Positions 41,022 through 50,339 of a stretch of DNA of 64,000 bases are shown one piece after another (the stretch's first letter is position 1; the number at the start of each line of letters is the position of its first letter). The notes beneath the pieces were generated by a model. It made no database searches. It was not told the origin of the DNA and saw only the letters and a list, made by a program, of their open reading frames with translations. This DNA is from Mycolicibacterium phocaicum (GTDB lineage: Bacteria > Actinomycetota > Actinomycetes > Mycobacteriales > Mycobacteriaceae), in the NCBI RefSeq assembly GCF_010731115.1, contig NZ_AP022616.1:4092001-4156000 (forward strand), in the 5' to 3' direction. A program made the translations under genes and the position numbers.

Positions 41022-41163
41022 AAGCGCGGACCGCAGCGGCGAATTCGTCAGGGGCGTCGGACTCGACATAGGTTCCGGCGCCCTCGACGATCACCGTCGT
41101 GTGGTCGGGGAGCGCGACCTTCGGCAGCGCGGCTTCGACCTCCGTGAAGAAGTCCCGGCCGCT
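40990..41163 (-). pseudogene. C-terminal remnant of an alpha/beta hydrolase
   Basis: The last about 55 codons of a - strand frame encode DFFTEVEAALPKVALPDH then VEGAGTYVESDAPDEFAAAVRAF. This resembles the C-terminal end of haloalkane dehalogenase or epoxide hydrolase-type proteins (the usual catalytic histidine would be near GAGTYV, where AGH is expected; here it is not seen). Upstream the frame turns into low-complexity sequence with no fold and the nucleophile elbow is missing. It is likely a decayed gene. The 41170-41622 region holds no gene I can support; 41360-41610 is AT-rich. Confidence 0.5.
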
Positions 41164-41622
41164 GTCCGCGCGGTCTTCGGCGGCTGAGCGGGCGTCAGGA
41201 GCGGCTGTCGTGTAGCAACTGCTCCCGCTCCGGCCCGGCGGTGCCGAGCTGACTGTGGGAGTGCGCCGCGCGGATTGCCGGCGCTGCGGGCCGCCTCTGC
41301 GTAGCGAGCGAATCTGTGCAACCCTTGAGCGCTGCGGGCGACCAGTAGCTTGTGCAATATTTCCAATTGGCAGCAATTGTCCTGACGCAGAGCTGGCGTC
41401 TGAAATATCTGACGAAACAGTCAATTATGAATGCATCTAACGGCTGGTTCCCGGCCTCGATTCTGATCTGAACTGCTAATAAGTGCGACGCTAATGGGCG
41501 TTCTAGCTGGTCATTTATCGAAACTGGAACACGTTCTATCGGCTGATTTCTGTCAAATTGTTGGCAATATCCCTTTATGGTTCTGTGGTCAACATCACAC
41601 CAACTGTTCAGGGGAAAGCACC

Positions 41623-43035
41623 ATGCAACATGCTGTTCGCTCCAGCCTCACGACCGGCGTTGCGCTGATCGGGGCCGGCGTCATCGCCGTTTCTCCCGTC
41701 ACGCATCAGCCTCTGCCAGACCTGCACCTGCCGGCATTCCACGCCAGTGCGGTCCAACTCACGGCGCAGGTGAACCCGATCACCCAGTGGGGGCAGATCA
41801 TCACCGAGGCTCTGCAGAACACGAAAGGTCTCGTCACCGAGGTGATCGCAGACCCGGCCCCCGTCCTCGGTCAGGTGGTGCGGAACCAGATCGCCAGTGC
41901 CGTCGCCGTCGGCGGGTCTGTCCGGGACTATCTGGTTGCGGTCGGTCAGCAGTTGGGCACGACGCCGGAGGCCCTGAAGCAGGCATTCCAACAGCTCGCC
42001 GCCGGGCACGTCGCCGGCGCGGTGCAGACGCTGTACAGCGCGGTACTGACGCCGTTCGTGCTGCCGATCCTGACCACCAGCATCCTCACCGATGTTCAAG
42101 CCGCATTCCGTAAGCCGGTGCAGAACATGCTCAATGTGATCGACACAGCCATCACCTCACCGAGCGGCGCGGGTTGGGTCCTGGCGGCTGGATTCCCGTT
42201 GCTTGCGGTGATGAGTGACGTCGTGACAGCCACTGGCGATGGACTCCAGAACATCGTCAACGGGCTCAACGCGAGGAATCTGGCTGCGGTCGTGAACGCG
42301 ATCGTTGCCATGCCGGGGGCGATCACCGGCGCGGTGCTCAATGGGTACAACGGTGACGGCGCAGGCATCCTCGGGCCGAACGGCATCGTGCAAGGGCTGC
42401 GAAATGCATTGGGCATCATCGCAACTGCGATCAAACCAGTGGCTCCGCCGCCTGTGGCCGCAGCCAGTGTCCCGTCGCCGGCGCCGACCATGGTCGCGTT
42501 GTCGACGGCAACACCCACCGCCAAGCCGGCTGTCGAGACGAAGTCGCTCGCAGCGGTTTCGATGGTGTCGGCGGAGAAGGCGGCGTCTGACAAGACCGCA
42601 GCCGGCAAGACGGCGCCGGTCGCCGAGAGTGGGGCGACGACAACCGCCGCGGCTGGTGCCGATGTCGACTCCGCACCGGCCAAGACCCCCGCATCCGACA
42701 ACGCGGGGTCATCGGCTTCCGCGGCTGATGGCGATGGCGCCGCTGCTCCGAGCGCGCCCGCGACGAAGCCCGATCACCCGACACCCGGCGCGAAGCCGTC
42801 GAGCGGTGACGCCGGCGGTGCGGAGGCGTCGACCGCGGGCGGTGCCAAGGGCGCCGATGCGTCGACGACGTCGACTCGCAAGGGCGCCACGAAGCCCAAG
42901 CGGGGCGCCGGAAAGGCGAAGGGCGCGGACAGCTCTGCGTCTGACTCGGGCAGCGGCAGCGGCCGTTCGCACGATTCGGCCGGCAAGGGTGCGGGCAAGG
43001 GCACGCACCGCGCGGCCAAGGCCGGCGGTGAGTAA
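41623..43035 (+). CDS. Exported Ala-rich protein with low-complexity tail, mycobacterial family of unknown function
   Basis: From ATG 41623 (GGGGAAAG upstream) it encodes 470 aa. An N-terminal hydrophobic stretch SSLTTGVALIGAGVIAVSPV is a likely signal anchor. Residues about 40-270 are helical with Val/Ala/Asn-rich segments (GWVLAAGFPLLAVMSDVVTATGDGLQNIV). Residues about 270-470 are disordered and rich in Ala, Ser, Pro, Gly and Lys (KGADASTTSTRKGATKPKRGA). Mycobacterial genomes have several such PE-like exported proteins of unknown role. The basic tail might bind the wall or nucleic acid, which is a guess. Confidence 0.75.
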   Translation: MQHAVRSSLTTGVALIGAGVIAVSPVTHQPLPDLHLPAFHASAVQLTAQVNPITQWGQIITEALQNTKGLVTEVIADPAPVLGQVVRNQIASAVAVGGSVRDYLVAVGQQLGTTPEALKQAFQQLAAGHVAGAVQTLYSAVLTPFVLPILTTSILTDVQAAFRKPVQNMLNVIDTAITSPSGAGWVLAAGFPLLAVMSDVVTATGDGLQNIVNGLNARNLAAVVNAIVAMPGAITGAVLNGYNGDGAGILGPNGIVQGLRNALGIIATAIKPVAPPPVAAASVPSPAPTMVALSTATPTAKPAVETKSLAAVSMVSAEKAASDKTAAGKTAPVAESGATTTAAAGADVDSAPAKTPASDNAGSSASAADGDGAAAPSAPATKPDHPTPGAKPSSGDAGGAEASTAGGAKGADASTTSTRKGATKPKRGAGKAKGADSSASDSGSGSGRSHDSAGKGAGKGTHRAAKAGGE

Positions 43036-43087
43036 GAAGCAGTGAGGCGCTGAGGCCGGGCGCAGCCACCCGCCCGGATCTGCTGGT

Positions 43088-43123
43088 GCTCGGGATCGGC
43101 CCGTACTCCGACCGATCCCGAGC
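43088..43123. terminator. Hairpin between convergent genes
   Basis: A perfect 12-bp stem (GCTCGGGATCGG at 43088-43099, complement at 43112-43123) with a 12-nt loop lies 52 bp after the exported-protein gene and 10 bp before the end of the - strand Ala-rich gene. Likely a bidirectional terminator; no U-tract. Confidence 0.65.
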
Positions 43124-43133
43124 GTCGCAGTAA

Positions 43134-43769
43134 TCAGGCAGTCGTGTCGAAAGCGTCCCGGATGCTCTCGCGTGAAGCGGAAACCTGCGCTTCGATGGCC
43201 TCGCGGGCCGAGGTGGCGGTCGTGCGCAGCTCGCTCCACTCGCGGGTGGCGACCTCACGCACGTCTTCGACGCCCTGGGCCGCAGTGCCGGCGACGGTGA
43301 ACAGGCCGTCCACGGCGGTCGCGGTCAGGGCGCCCTGGGCGCGCACCAGCGAGCCGGCCACCTGCGACGCACCGGCGATGATGGCGTTGGGGCCCACCGC
43401 ATTACGGCCGACGTACTCGCCGACGGCGCTGCGGATGTCGCGGCCCGATTCGGCCAGCACGTCCTGAACGGCGGAACCGGTCTCGCTCACCGCGTCCGGC
43501 AGGGTGGCGCCGTCACGGATGGAGGAGATCACCTTGGCCGGCGACTCGACGACCGCTTCGGTGGCGGCCGAGGTCGCGCTGACCAGCTGGCGGGTGAGGC
43601 TGTGGCCGGCGTCGAGCTGACGCTCCAGCACGCCGCTCAGCACCTCGCGGATGGCGAGGCCGGTGTTGGTGGCTTCTTCGGCGGCAGCCTCGGCGGTCTG
43701 GACGAGCTCGGCCTCGATGACCTGCCCGTTCGCGGTGTCGTTGGTGGTGGGGTTTTCGGTGATGGTCAT
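43134..43769 (-). CDS. Ala-rich helical protein of unknown function
   Basis: From ATG 43769 (AGGAGC just upstream) it encodes 211 aa. It is almost all amphipathic helix, with Ala/Ser/Glu/Val-rich sequence (AAEEATNTGLAIREVLSGVLERQLDAG, REWSELRTTATSAREAIEAQVSASRES). It looks like phasin or apolipoprotein-type surface-binding proteins but no family is identified. There is no signal peptide. The longer frame to 43904 lacks a site and is rejected. Confidence 0.7.
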   Translation of the reverse strand: MTITENPTTNDTANGQVIEAELVQTAEAAAEEATNTGLAIREVLSGVLERQLDAGHSLTRQLVSATSAATEAVVESPAKVISSIRDGATLPDAVSETGSAVQDVLAESGRDIRSAVGEYVGRNAVGPNAIIAGASQVAGSLVRAQGALTATAVDGLFTVAGTAAQGVEDVREVATREWSELRTTATSAREAIEAQVSASRESIRDAFDTTA

Positions 43770-43946
43770 GGTTGCTCCTGTTGGAACGCGGAAAGCCGGT
43801 CGCCCCAATTGAACTCCGCGCCACCGAACCTGAGGTGACGCTGAGGTGACCGGCCGGATCCGTGGAAACAACCAGCTAAGCGCGCGCAGTGACGTACGCG
43901 ACACCTCATCAGCCGAATCCGCACGCCGGATCGGTGCGGAGGCGAA

Positions 43947-44777
43947 CTACACCCAGTACGGCACGCGGGCGCGGTACTGCCGCATCGCCAGCGCGGCGAC
44001 GACCCAGCCCAGCACCGTCAACGTGATCACCACGAGCCAGTGCCGCAACTCCTGGGGCTCGCCCAGCAGCGGCGCACGGACGATGTCCACGTAGTGCAGA
44101 AGTGGGTTCAGCTCAATGATTTTCGACCAGGTGCCCGCGCCCTGGAGGCGCAGCGTCTGGTCGTTCCAGATGATCGGGGTGATGTAGAACAGCAGCTGAA
44201 CCAGGCTCGCGAGCAGCGGGCTGATGTCCCGGTACCGCGTGGCCAGGATGCCGAAACACAATGCGACCCAGACGCAGTTGGCCACGATCAGCGCCAGCGC
44301 CGGGATCACCGACAGGTCGGCCCAGGACCACGGCTTGGGGAAGATGATCGCGATGATCACGAAGATGATGATGTTGTGCGCGAACAGCAGTACCTGGCGC
44401 CACACCAACCGGTAGACGTGCACCGACAGCGGCGTCGGAAGTTGTTTGATGAGGCCCTCATTGGCGATGAACACGTCGGCGCCTTCGAGGATGGACGCGT
44501 TGATCAGGTTCCAGATGATCAGGCCGAGGGTCACGTAGGGCAGGTGCTCGGCCAGTGGCAGATGGAACAACTGGGAGTACAGGCCGCCGAGCGCGACGGC
44601 CATGGTGCCTGTCGCGATGGTGATCCAGATGGGACCGAGCACCGAGCGCCGGTAGCGCTGCTTGATGTCCTGCCAGCCCAGGTGCAGCCAGAGTTCGCGC
44701 TTGCCGAAGCCGGTCACCAGGTCGGCCCAGGCGCGGCGCAGCGTCTTGGACTGCGCGGCCGCGTCGGTGAACGTCAT
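43947..44777 (-). CDS. wzm: Wzm, galactan ABC exporter membrane subunit (Rv3783-like)
   Basis: A 276-aa ABC-2-type permease with about six membrane segments. Family features include the N-terminal KRELWLHLGWQDIKQRYRRSVLGPIW and FYITPIIWNDQTL. It pairs with the Wzt ATPase to export the galactan-lipid intermediate. Its start overlaps the glfT1 stop by 4 bp, and wzt follows upstream, so the three form one unit. Confidence 0.93.
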   Translation of the reverse strand: MTFTDAAAQSKTLRRAWADLVTGFGKRELWLHLGWQDIKQRYRRSVLGPIWITIATGTMAVALGGLYSQLFHLPLAEHLPYVTLGLIIWNLINASILEGADVFIANEGLIKQLPTPLSVHVYRLVWRQVLLFAHNIIIFVIIAIIFPKPWSWADLSVIPALALIVANCVWVALCFGILATRYRDISPLLASLVQLLFYITPIIWNDQTLRLQGAGTWSKIIELNPLLHYVDIVRAPLLGEPQELRHWLVVITLTVLGWVVAALAMRQYRARVPYWV

Positions 44778-45709
44778 CGCTGCCCTCCTGTAGTGGGTCC
44801 GCCCGAACCGGGCCTGCTGAACTTCTCGTCTCGTCCCAAGCGGCGCAACCGCATCCAGTCGCGCAGCCCGGCCGGATCACGCCGGGTGATCAGGAAGTAC
44901 CACCCGAACCGCACCCACTCCTGGGGGACCAGCTTCCGCAAGCCCGGTTGGGACTGTAGATATCCGCGGTTGCGGTAGGTGAAATAGCGCTTGGTGGCAT
45001 CGTCGGGGTACTGCGTGTGCATGCGCCCGCCGAGGATCGGCTTGAACTCGTCGGACCCCTGCGGGTGCAGATACACCGCGTTCAGGCAGGTGCCGAACGG
45101 CAGACCGGAGCGGACCAGCCGACGGTGCACCTCGACCTCGTCACCTCGGACGAACAGCCGAATATCCGGTACGCCAACGGCTTCCAGTGTCGCGGCGCGG
45201 AACAGCGCACCGTTGAACAACGACGCGATCCCGGGCAGGAGGTCGACGCCGGCGTCCTTGTCGACCTGCAACTCCGACACATACCGCCGCCACACCAACC
45301 CGCGGCGCAACGGAAAGGCCAGTCGGGCAGGCTCATTCAGGTCGCAGACCATGGGCGACACCTCGGCCAGGTCGTGCTTGGCCGCACAGTCCAACAGCGT
45401 CGCCAGCACCGACGAGTCGGCGGGCCGCCCGTCGTCGTCGGCCAGCCACACCCACTCGGCGCCCAGCGCCAGGGCATGCAGGATGCCCAGGGCGAAACCG
45501 CCTGCGCCGCCGAGGTTCCGGGCCGATCCGAGGTACGTCGTCGCGACCGGCTGGGACTCGACAAGAACCCGCACCGCCGGATCGTTGTCGTTGTCGACGA
45601 CGACGACGTGGTCGGGCAGTCGCGTCTGGGAGCACACCACGGCAAGAGATTTCGCCAACAGCTCCGGCCGCCGGTGGGTGACGATCACCGCGCACAACAT
45701 GTCGGTCAC
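44774..45709 (-). CDS. glfT1: GlfT1, galactofuranosyltransferase 1 (Rv3782-like)
   Basis: A 311-aa GT2-fold enzyme that puts the first galactofuranose residues on the rhamnose-GlcNAc linker lipid. It starts AVIVTHRRPELLAKSLA, has the acidic metal-binding DDD at about residues 91-93 (WVWLADDDGRP), then FVRGDEVEVHRRL and the C-terminal YFTYRNRGYL. It overlaps wzt and wzm by 4 bp each. The GlfT1 assignment (not GlfT2) rests on size and the wzm/wzt context. Confidence 0.93.
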   Translation of the reverse strand: MTDMLCAVIVTHRRPELLAKSLAVVCSQTRLPDHVVVVDNDNDPAVRVLVESQPVATTYLGSARNLGGAGGFALGILHALALGAEWVWLADDDGRPADSSVLATLLDCAAKHDLAEVSPMVCDLNEPARLAFPLRRGLVWRRYVSELQVDKDAGVDLLPGIASLFNGALFRAATLEAVGVPDIRLFVRGDEVEVHRRLVRSGLPFGTCLNAVYLHPQGSDEFKPILGGRMHTQYPDDATKRYFTYRNRGYLQSQPGLRKLVPQEWVRFGWYFLITRRDPAGLRDWMRLRRLGRDEKFSRPGSGGPTTGGQR

Positions 45710-46509
45710 GCCTGGCGCTCGCGCTCGTTCTCTTCGAGCACCTCGCGCACGTGCCGTGCCGCGTCCTCGCCCTCATAGGCGCGCACGACGTCCTCGATGC
45801 CACCGGTCATGCGGATGGTGCCGTGGTCGACCCACATCGCGGTCTGGCACAGCCGGGCCAGGAATTCGTTGGAATGGCTTGCGAACACCAGGATTCCGGA
45901 GCGTTCCACCAAGGCTTGCAGCCGGGTGCGCGCCTTTTTCAGGAATTCCGCGTCCACCGCGCCGATGCCCTCGTCGAGCAGCAGGATTTCGGGGTCGATG
46001 CTGGTGACCACACCCATGGCCAGGCGCACGCGCATACCGGTGGAGTACGTGCGCAGCGGCATCGAGAGGTACTCGCCGAGTTCGGTGAACTCGGCGATCT
46101 CGTCAACCTTGGCCAGCATCTGCTTGCGGGTCTGCCCCAGGAAGAGGCCGCGGATGATGATGTTCTCGAAACCGGAGATCTCCGGGTCCATGCCGACACC
46201 CAGGTCGAAGACCGGGGCCACGCGGCCGCGGACGGTCGCCGAACCGCGCGTCGGTTCGTAGATGCCCGACAGCAGGCGCAGCAGCGTCGACTTGCCGGCG
46301 CCGTTGTGCCCGACCAGGCCGACCCGGTCGCCCATGTTGAGCGACATGGTGATATCCCGAAGTGCTTCGATCACAACGACATTCGACTCGTTGCGGTTGA
46401 TCCCGCCGCCGGCCTTGCCCAGGAAGGCCTTTTTGAGCGAACGGGACTTCGCGTCGAAGATCGGGAATTCGACCCACGCGTTCTGCGTGGAGATGTGCGG
46501 TTCGGTCAC
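45706..46509 (-). CDS. wzt: Wzt, galactan ABC exporter ATPase (Rv3781-like)
   Basis: A 267-aa ABC ATPase. Walker A is GHNGAGKST (about residues 67-75), the signature region reads YSTGMRVRLAMGV and Walker B with the catalytic glutamate is EILLLDEGIGAVDAEF. With Wzm it moves galactan across the membrane. It overlaps glfT1 by 4 bp and follows the bpa stop by 2 bp, so translation is coupled. Confidence 0.94.
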   Translation of the reverse strand: MTEPHISTQNAWVEFPIFDAKSRSLKKAFLGKAGGGINRNESNVVVIEALRDITMSLNMGDRVGLVGHNGAGKSTLLRLLSGIYEPTRGSATVRGRVAPVFDLGVGMDPEISGFENIIIRGLFLGQTRKQMLAKVDEIAEFTELGEYLSMPLRTYSTGMRVRLAMGVVTSIDPEILLLDEGIGAVDAEFLKKARTRLQALVERSGILVFASHSNEFLARLCQTAMWVDHGTIRMTGGIEDVVRAYEGEDAARHVREVLEENERERQA

Positions 46510-46511
46510 GT

Positions 46512-47042
46512 CTACAGGTACTGGCCGGTGCCGGACTGGAACGGGCCGCGGCCGGCGTCGGCGCCGGGCGGCAGGGCGCCCTGGCGCATCTGCTCGAGCT
46601 GTGCCCGGGCGGCCATCTGCTGAGCGAACAGGGCCGTCTGGATCCCGTGGAACAGGCCTTCGAGCCAGCCGACCAGCTGGGCCTGCGCGATGCGCAGCTC
46701 GGCGGCCGACGGCACCTTCTCCTCGGAGAACGGCAGTGACAGCCGTTCCAGCTCCTCGGTCAGTTCCGGGGCGAGGCCGTCCTCGAGCTCCTGGATGCTC
46801 GACCGGTGGATGTCGCGCAAGCGGTTCCGGCTGGCCTCGTCGAGCGGCGCGGAGCGCACTTCTTCCAGCAGCTGCTTGATCATGGTGCCGATGCGCATGA
46901 CCTTGGCCGGCTGCTCGACCAGGTCGGTCAGCGATTTGCCTTCGTCGCCCTGGTCGGAGTCCGGTCCCGGTTCCCCGCCCAATGCCAGGTCCCCGCCGAT
47001 GACCTCGATGTTGTCGTCGTCGTCTTCTGGTTTCAGCGTCAT
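46512..47042 (-). CDS. bpa: Bpa/PafE-like proteasome activator (Rv3780-like)
   Basis: From ATG 47042 it encodes 176 aa. The acidic N-terminus (KPEDDDDNIEVIGG), helical core (LTDLVEQPAKVMRIGTMIKQLLEEV; RSSIQELEDGLAPELTEELERLSLPF) and the C-terminal GQYL, an HbYX-like motif that docks on the 20S proteasome alpha ring, fit Bpa, an ATP-independent activator. The longer frame to 47111 overlaps the next gene and is rejected. It precedes wzt in the same order as Rv3780-Rv3781. Confidence 0.92.
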   Translation of the reverse strand: MTLKPEDDDDNIEVIGGDLALGGEPGPDSDQGDEGKSLTDLVEQPAKVMRIGTMIKQLLEEVRSAPLDEASRNRLRDIHRSSIQELEDGLAPELTEELERLSLPFSEEKVPSAAELRIAQAQLVGWLEGLFHGIQTALFAQQMAARAQLEQMRQGALPPGADAGRGPFQSGTGQYL

Positions 47043-47055
47043 GCCTGCAGTGTTC

Positions 47056-49029
47056 CTATCTGTTCGCCGGTGCGGCGTCGCCGCGCCACTCGTAGATGCG
47101 GGACCGCCCATTGTCGTAGATCTTCGCCCACGACTTCGACCTATCCAGCGACACTAGTCCGTCGGGCATGACGAACCCCTTGACGATGGTCGAGCTGGTG
47201 ATCACGTACTTGATGTTCAGGGCGTGCACGGCCTCCGCGATCCGCCGATCGGAGTCGGCGTCGTCGGCGTAGGCCCAGAAGATGAAGCGGTGGTAGCCGG
47301 GGCCCTGTTGCTGCGGATAGTCGTAGTGGGTCCACAGCGGATGCAGGCCGGCGACCGCGTACATCCACGACGTGCCGTCGGTGTTGGCGTTGCCGATCAA
47401 GGTGTTCTTGGCGCCGGGCAGCGTCGCCAGGTAGGCAAAGGCCTGCAGGTTCTTGTCGTTGACCATGATCTGGTCGTACTTCTGGCCGATCAGGTAGCGG
47501 TGCCGCGGGAAGTAATGCCACGCCAGGCCGACCGTCGAAAACACGAGCAGGGCCACTGTCACCACGGCCCAGAACCGCTCTGTCCGGGGCGCACGTTTCT
47601 GCATCCAACCGACGGCGAAGGTGATGACGGCGAACAACGCGATGCCGGCGAACGGCGTGATCAGCAGGGTCACGACGGCGGACAACCGGCGCGGGTCGCT
47701 GTAGTAGAGGTCGGCGTACGGCCCGATCAGCGCGCCGATCGGGCCACCGAACGGCGCACCCGAATGCACGATCGCGACCATCAGCAGCACCCAGACCGCG
47801 GCCGGCCACCAGACCCGCTTGATCAGCAGGATCAGACCGCCGACGCCGCCGAGCGCGATCAGGATGTTCTGGATCGGGTAGTCGTTGAGGTGGCGGGTGT
47901 GCTGCACGATCGCGTTGAACAGCGTCCGCAGCCGGCTCAAGTGGGTGACGAACGCATGCCCGACGATGATGTCGGCCTGCGCCAGCACCCCGATGAACTG
48001 GGGCAGTAACAGCAGCAGCGACGGCACGGCGACGGTCGCCAGTGTCACGAAGTCGGCGAGCCGGCCGCGCACCGGATTCCGGAGCGTGTCGCACAGCCAC
48101 CAGGCGCCGACGAAGGTGACGACTACGACGCCGCCCGTGATGTGGGTGGAGAACACCCCGATCAGCGCGATGACGGCCAGCGGGATCCGGTCGCGGTGCC
48201 GCAGGCACGACATGACCAGCACGGTCGTCGGCCCGGCGAGGCCGTAGGCCACCAGGTTGGGAACGGCGGCAACGTCGAACTCGACGTAGGGCACCGCGGT
48301 GAACGACGCCGCCAGCGCCCCCGCCGCGGCGGCGGCACCGGCGCTCCAGCGCTGGCACTTGTACGGCCGGACCATGGCCCACGTCAGACTCGCCGCGCTG
48401 ACGGGGAACAGCCAGATCGAGGCAGCCAGCGAGTGCAGGGTGTAGGCCGTCGTCGGGGCGGCGCCGGTGAGTTGGCAGAAGACGGCGGCCAGCGCGTGGA
48501 ATGTCGACGGGTAGTACAGCAACGCGTGCGTCTCGACATTGCGAAGCTCACCCATGTGCAGCGGTGACGCCTGACCGACGTCGAGAATCCAACGGATGGT
48601 GTTGCCGTGCCAGACCGAGTCCCAGGTGCTCGGAATGGATTGCCAATGCGGCATGCCGAGGATTGCTGAAATTGCAATCGCCGTCGCGCCGACGAGAATG
48701 CCCGCGGCAACGAACAGGGCCGGGCCGCGGCCGATCGCGAGGGCTTCCGCCGCGGTGTCCCGGTAGCGCCCCAGCGCGCGACGAAGCCCGGCAACCACCG
48801 CGACCACGATGACGAACGCCAGCAGGGCCGTCCAGCCGTTCCACGGGACGCCGACGGCACCGAGTGGCACGACGGCCAGGGCTACGATGCCGTAGGTCAC
48901 TGCGGGGCCGACTGCAATGGGGCCGACTGCAATGGCAACGGGCCAGGTTAGCTGTGCTACGCGGGCGGTGATTGCTCCAGGTATCACCATGATCAACAGG
49001 GCGACAAGGACGCCGGACGCCAAGCTCAC
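47056..49029 (-). CDS. Rv3779-like multi-pass membrane protein, probable glycolipid glycosyltransferase
   Basis: From GTG 49029 (VSLASGVLVALLIMVIPGA) it encodes 657 aa with about 12-14 membrane segments; the 52 upstream codons of the frame have no signal or site. Conserved segments include YYSDPRRLSAVVTLLITPFAGIALF and YPQQQGPGYHRFIFWAYADD. The M. tuberculosis neighbour in this position, Rv3779, has been linked to polyprenyl-phosphomannose synthesis; the function here is by analogy only. The C-terminal part is extracytoplasmic. It ends 13 bp before bpa on the same strand. A CATACT -10-like hexamer lies 6 nt before the start. Confidence 0.8.
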   Translation of the reverse strand: MSLASGVLVALLIMVIPGAITARVAQLTWPVAIAVGPIAVGPAVTYGIVALAVVPLGAVGVPWNGWTALLAFVIVVAVVAGLRRALGRYRDTAAEALAIGRGPALFVAAGILVGATAIAISAILGMPHWQSIPSTWDSVWHGNTIRWILDVGQASPLHMGELRNVETHALLYYPSTFHALAAVFCQLTGAAPTTAYTLHSLAASIWLFPVSAASLTWAMVRPYKCQRWSAGAAAAAGALAASFTAVPYVEFDVAAVPNLVAYGLAGPTTVLVMSCLRHRDRIPLAVIALIGVFSTHITGGVVVVTFVGAWWLCDTLRNPVRGRLADFVTLATVAVPSLLLLLPQFIGVLAQADIIVGHAFVTHLSRLRTLFNAIVQHTRHLNDYPIQNILIALGGVGGLILLIKRVWWPAAVWVLLMVAIVHSGAPFGGPIGALIGPYADLYYSDPRRLSAVVTLLITPFAGIALFAVITFAVGWMQKRAPRTERFWAVVTVALLVFSTVGLAWHYFPRHRYLIGQKYDQIMVNDKNLQAFAYLATLPGAKNTLIGNANTDGTSWMYAVAGLHPLWTHYDYPQQQGPGYHRFIFWAYADDADSDRRIAEAVHALNIKYVITSSTIVKGFVMPDGLVSLDRSKSWAKIYDNGRSRIYEWRGDAAPANR

Positions 49030-49142
49030 TGCACTAGTATGGCTGTTCGGGTAGCCCGGCTTTCGCCGGTGTGTGCAGCGGGGCGCGCCCGCCGGATAAA
49101 TATTGGCTTGGCAGGCCTGAATCGCTCGAAGGTTGGCATGGC

Positions 49143-50339
49143 ATGGCATACGACGTCGCCCGGGTGCGCGGTCTGCACCCGTCACTGGGCGGCGGCTGGG
49201 TGCATTTCGATGCCCCGACCGGAATGCTGCTGCCGGACTCGGTAGCGACCACCGTTTCGACCGCCTTCCGCGGTTCCATGTCGTCGGCCGCCGGCCCGCA
49301 TCCGGCCGCGCAGCGTAGCGCCGCGGTTCTGACCGCCGCGCGCCAGGCGGTCGCCGATCTCGTCGGTGGCGACCCGCGTGGCGTGGTGTTCGGCGCCGAC
49401 CGGGCCGTGCTGCTGAACTCGCTGGCCGAGGCGTCGGCGTCGCGGTCGGGCCTGGGCTACGAAGTGGTCGTCACCCGCCTGGATGACGAGGCCAATATCG
49501 CTCCGTGGCTGCGGGCCGCGAATCGCTATGGCGCCAAGGTGAAGTGGGCCGAGGTCGACATCGAGACCGGCGAACTGCCCAGCTGGCAGTGGGAGACGCT
49601 CATCACCCGGCCGACCCGGCTGATCGCGATCACGTCGGCATCCTCGAAGCTCGGCACCGTCACCGATCTGCGGCCCGTGACCAAGATGGCGCGGGAGAAC
49701 GGTGGCATGGTCGTCGTCGACCACTCCGTGGCCGCGCCGTACCGCCTGCTGGACATCAACGACGTCGACGCCGACGTGGTGGCGCTCAACGCGATCGCGT
49801 GGGGTGGCCCGCCGATCGGTGCGCTCGTGTTCCGCGACCCGGCGATGATCGACACCTTGGCGGCGGTGTCGCTCGATCCGAATGCCACGGGGGCCGCGCG
49901 TCTGGAAGTCGGCGCGCACCAGTTCGGCCTGCTCGGTGGCGTCGTCGCCAGCATCGAGTACCTGGCCAACCTGGACGATGCCGCCACCGGCACCCGTCGC
50001 GAACGGCTCGCGCGCTCCATGCAGTCGGCGGAGGCCTACCTGGGCCGGGTGTTCGGGTACCTGCGTAACTCGCTGCGGTCGCTGCCGTTGGTCATGGTGC
50101 TCGGCGCACCCGAGGCCGCCATTCCGGTGCTGAGCTTCGCGGTGCAGGGCGTGCCCGCCGACACCGTGATCAGCCGGCTCGCCGACAACGGCGTGCTGGC
50201 CGTGTCTGACGGCAACTCCCGGGTGCTGGAGGCCATCGGTGTCAATGACATCGGCGGCGCCGTCACGGTCGGCCTCGGGCACTACACGACCACGGCTGAA
50301 GTGGATCAGCTGGTCCGCGCGCTGGCCTCGCTCGGTTAG
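49143..50339 (+). CDS. Class V aminotransferase/cysteine desulfurase-like protein lacking the PLP lysine
   Basis: A 398-aa fold-type I protein from ATG 49143. The N-terminal half matches class V proteins ([51 protein letters not shown]). At the position where the PLP-binding lysine normally lies, before the GGPPIG turn, the sequence is [15 protein letters not shown], with alanine (about residue 219). No active-site cysteine of desulfurases is seen either. It may have lost PLP chemistry. It is divergent from the Rv3779-like gene and corresponds in position to Rv3778c. The longer frame to 49071 is rejected as overlapping. Confidence 0.85.
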   Translation: MAYDVARVRGLHPSLGGGWVHFDAPTGMLLPDSVATTVSTAFRGSMSSAAGPHPAAQRSAAVLTAARQAVADLVGGDPRGVVFGADRAVLLNSLAEASASRSGLGYEVVVTRLDDEANIAPWLRAANRYGAKVKWAEVDIETGELPSWQWETLITRPTRLIAITSASSKLGTVTDLRPVTKMARENGGMVVVDHSVAAPYRLLDINDVDADVVALNAIAWGGPPIGALVFRDPAMIDTLAAVSLDPNATGAARLEVGAHQFGLLGGVVASIEYLANLDDAATGTRRERLARSMQSAEAYLGRVFGYLRNSLRSLPLVMVLGAPEAAIPVLSFAVQGVPADTVISRLADNGVLAVSDGNSRVLEAIGVNDIGGAVTVGLGHYTTTAEVDQLVRALASLG

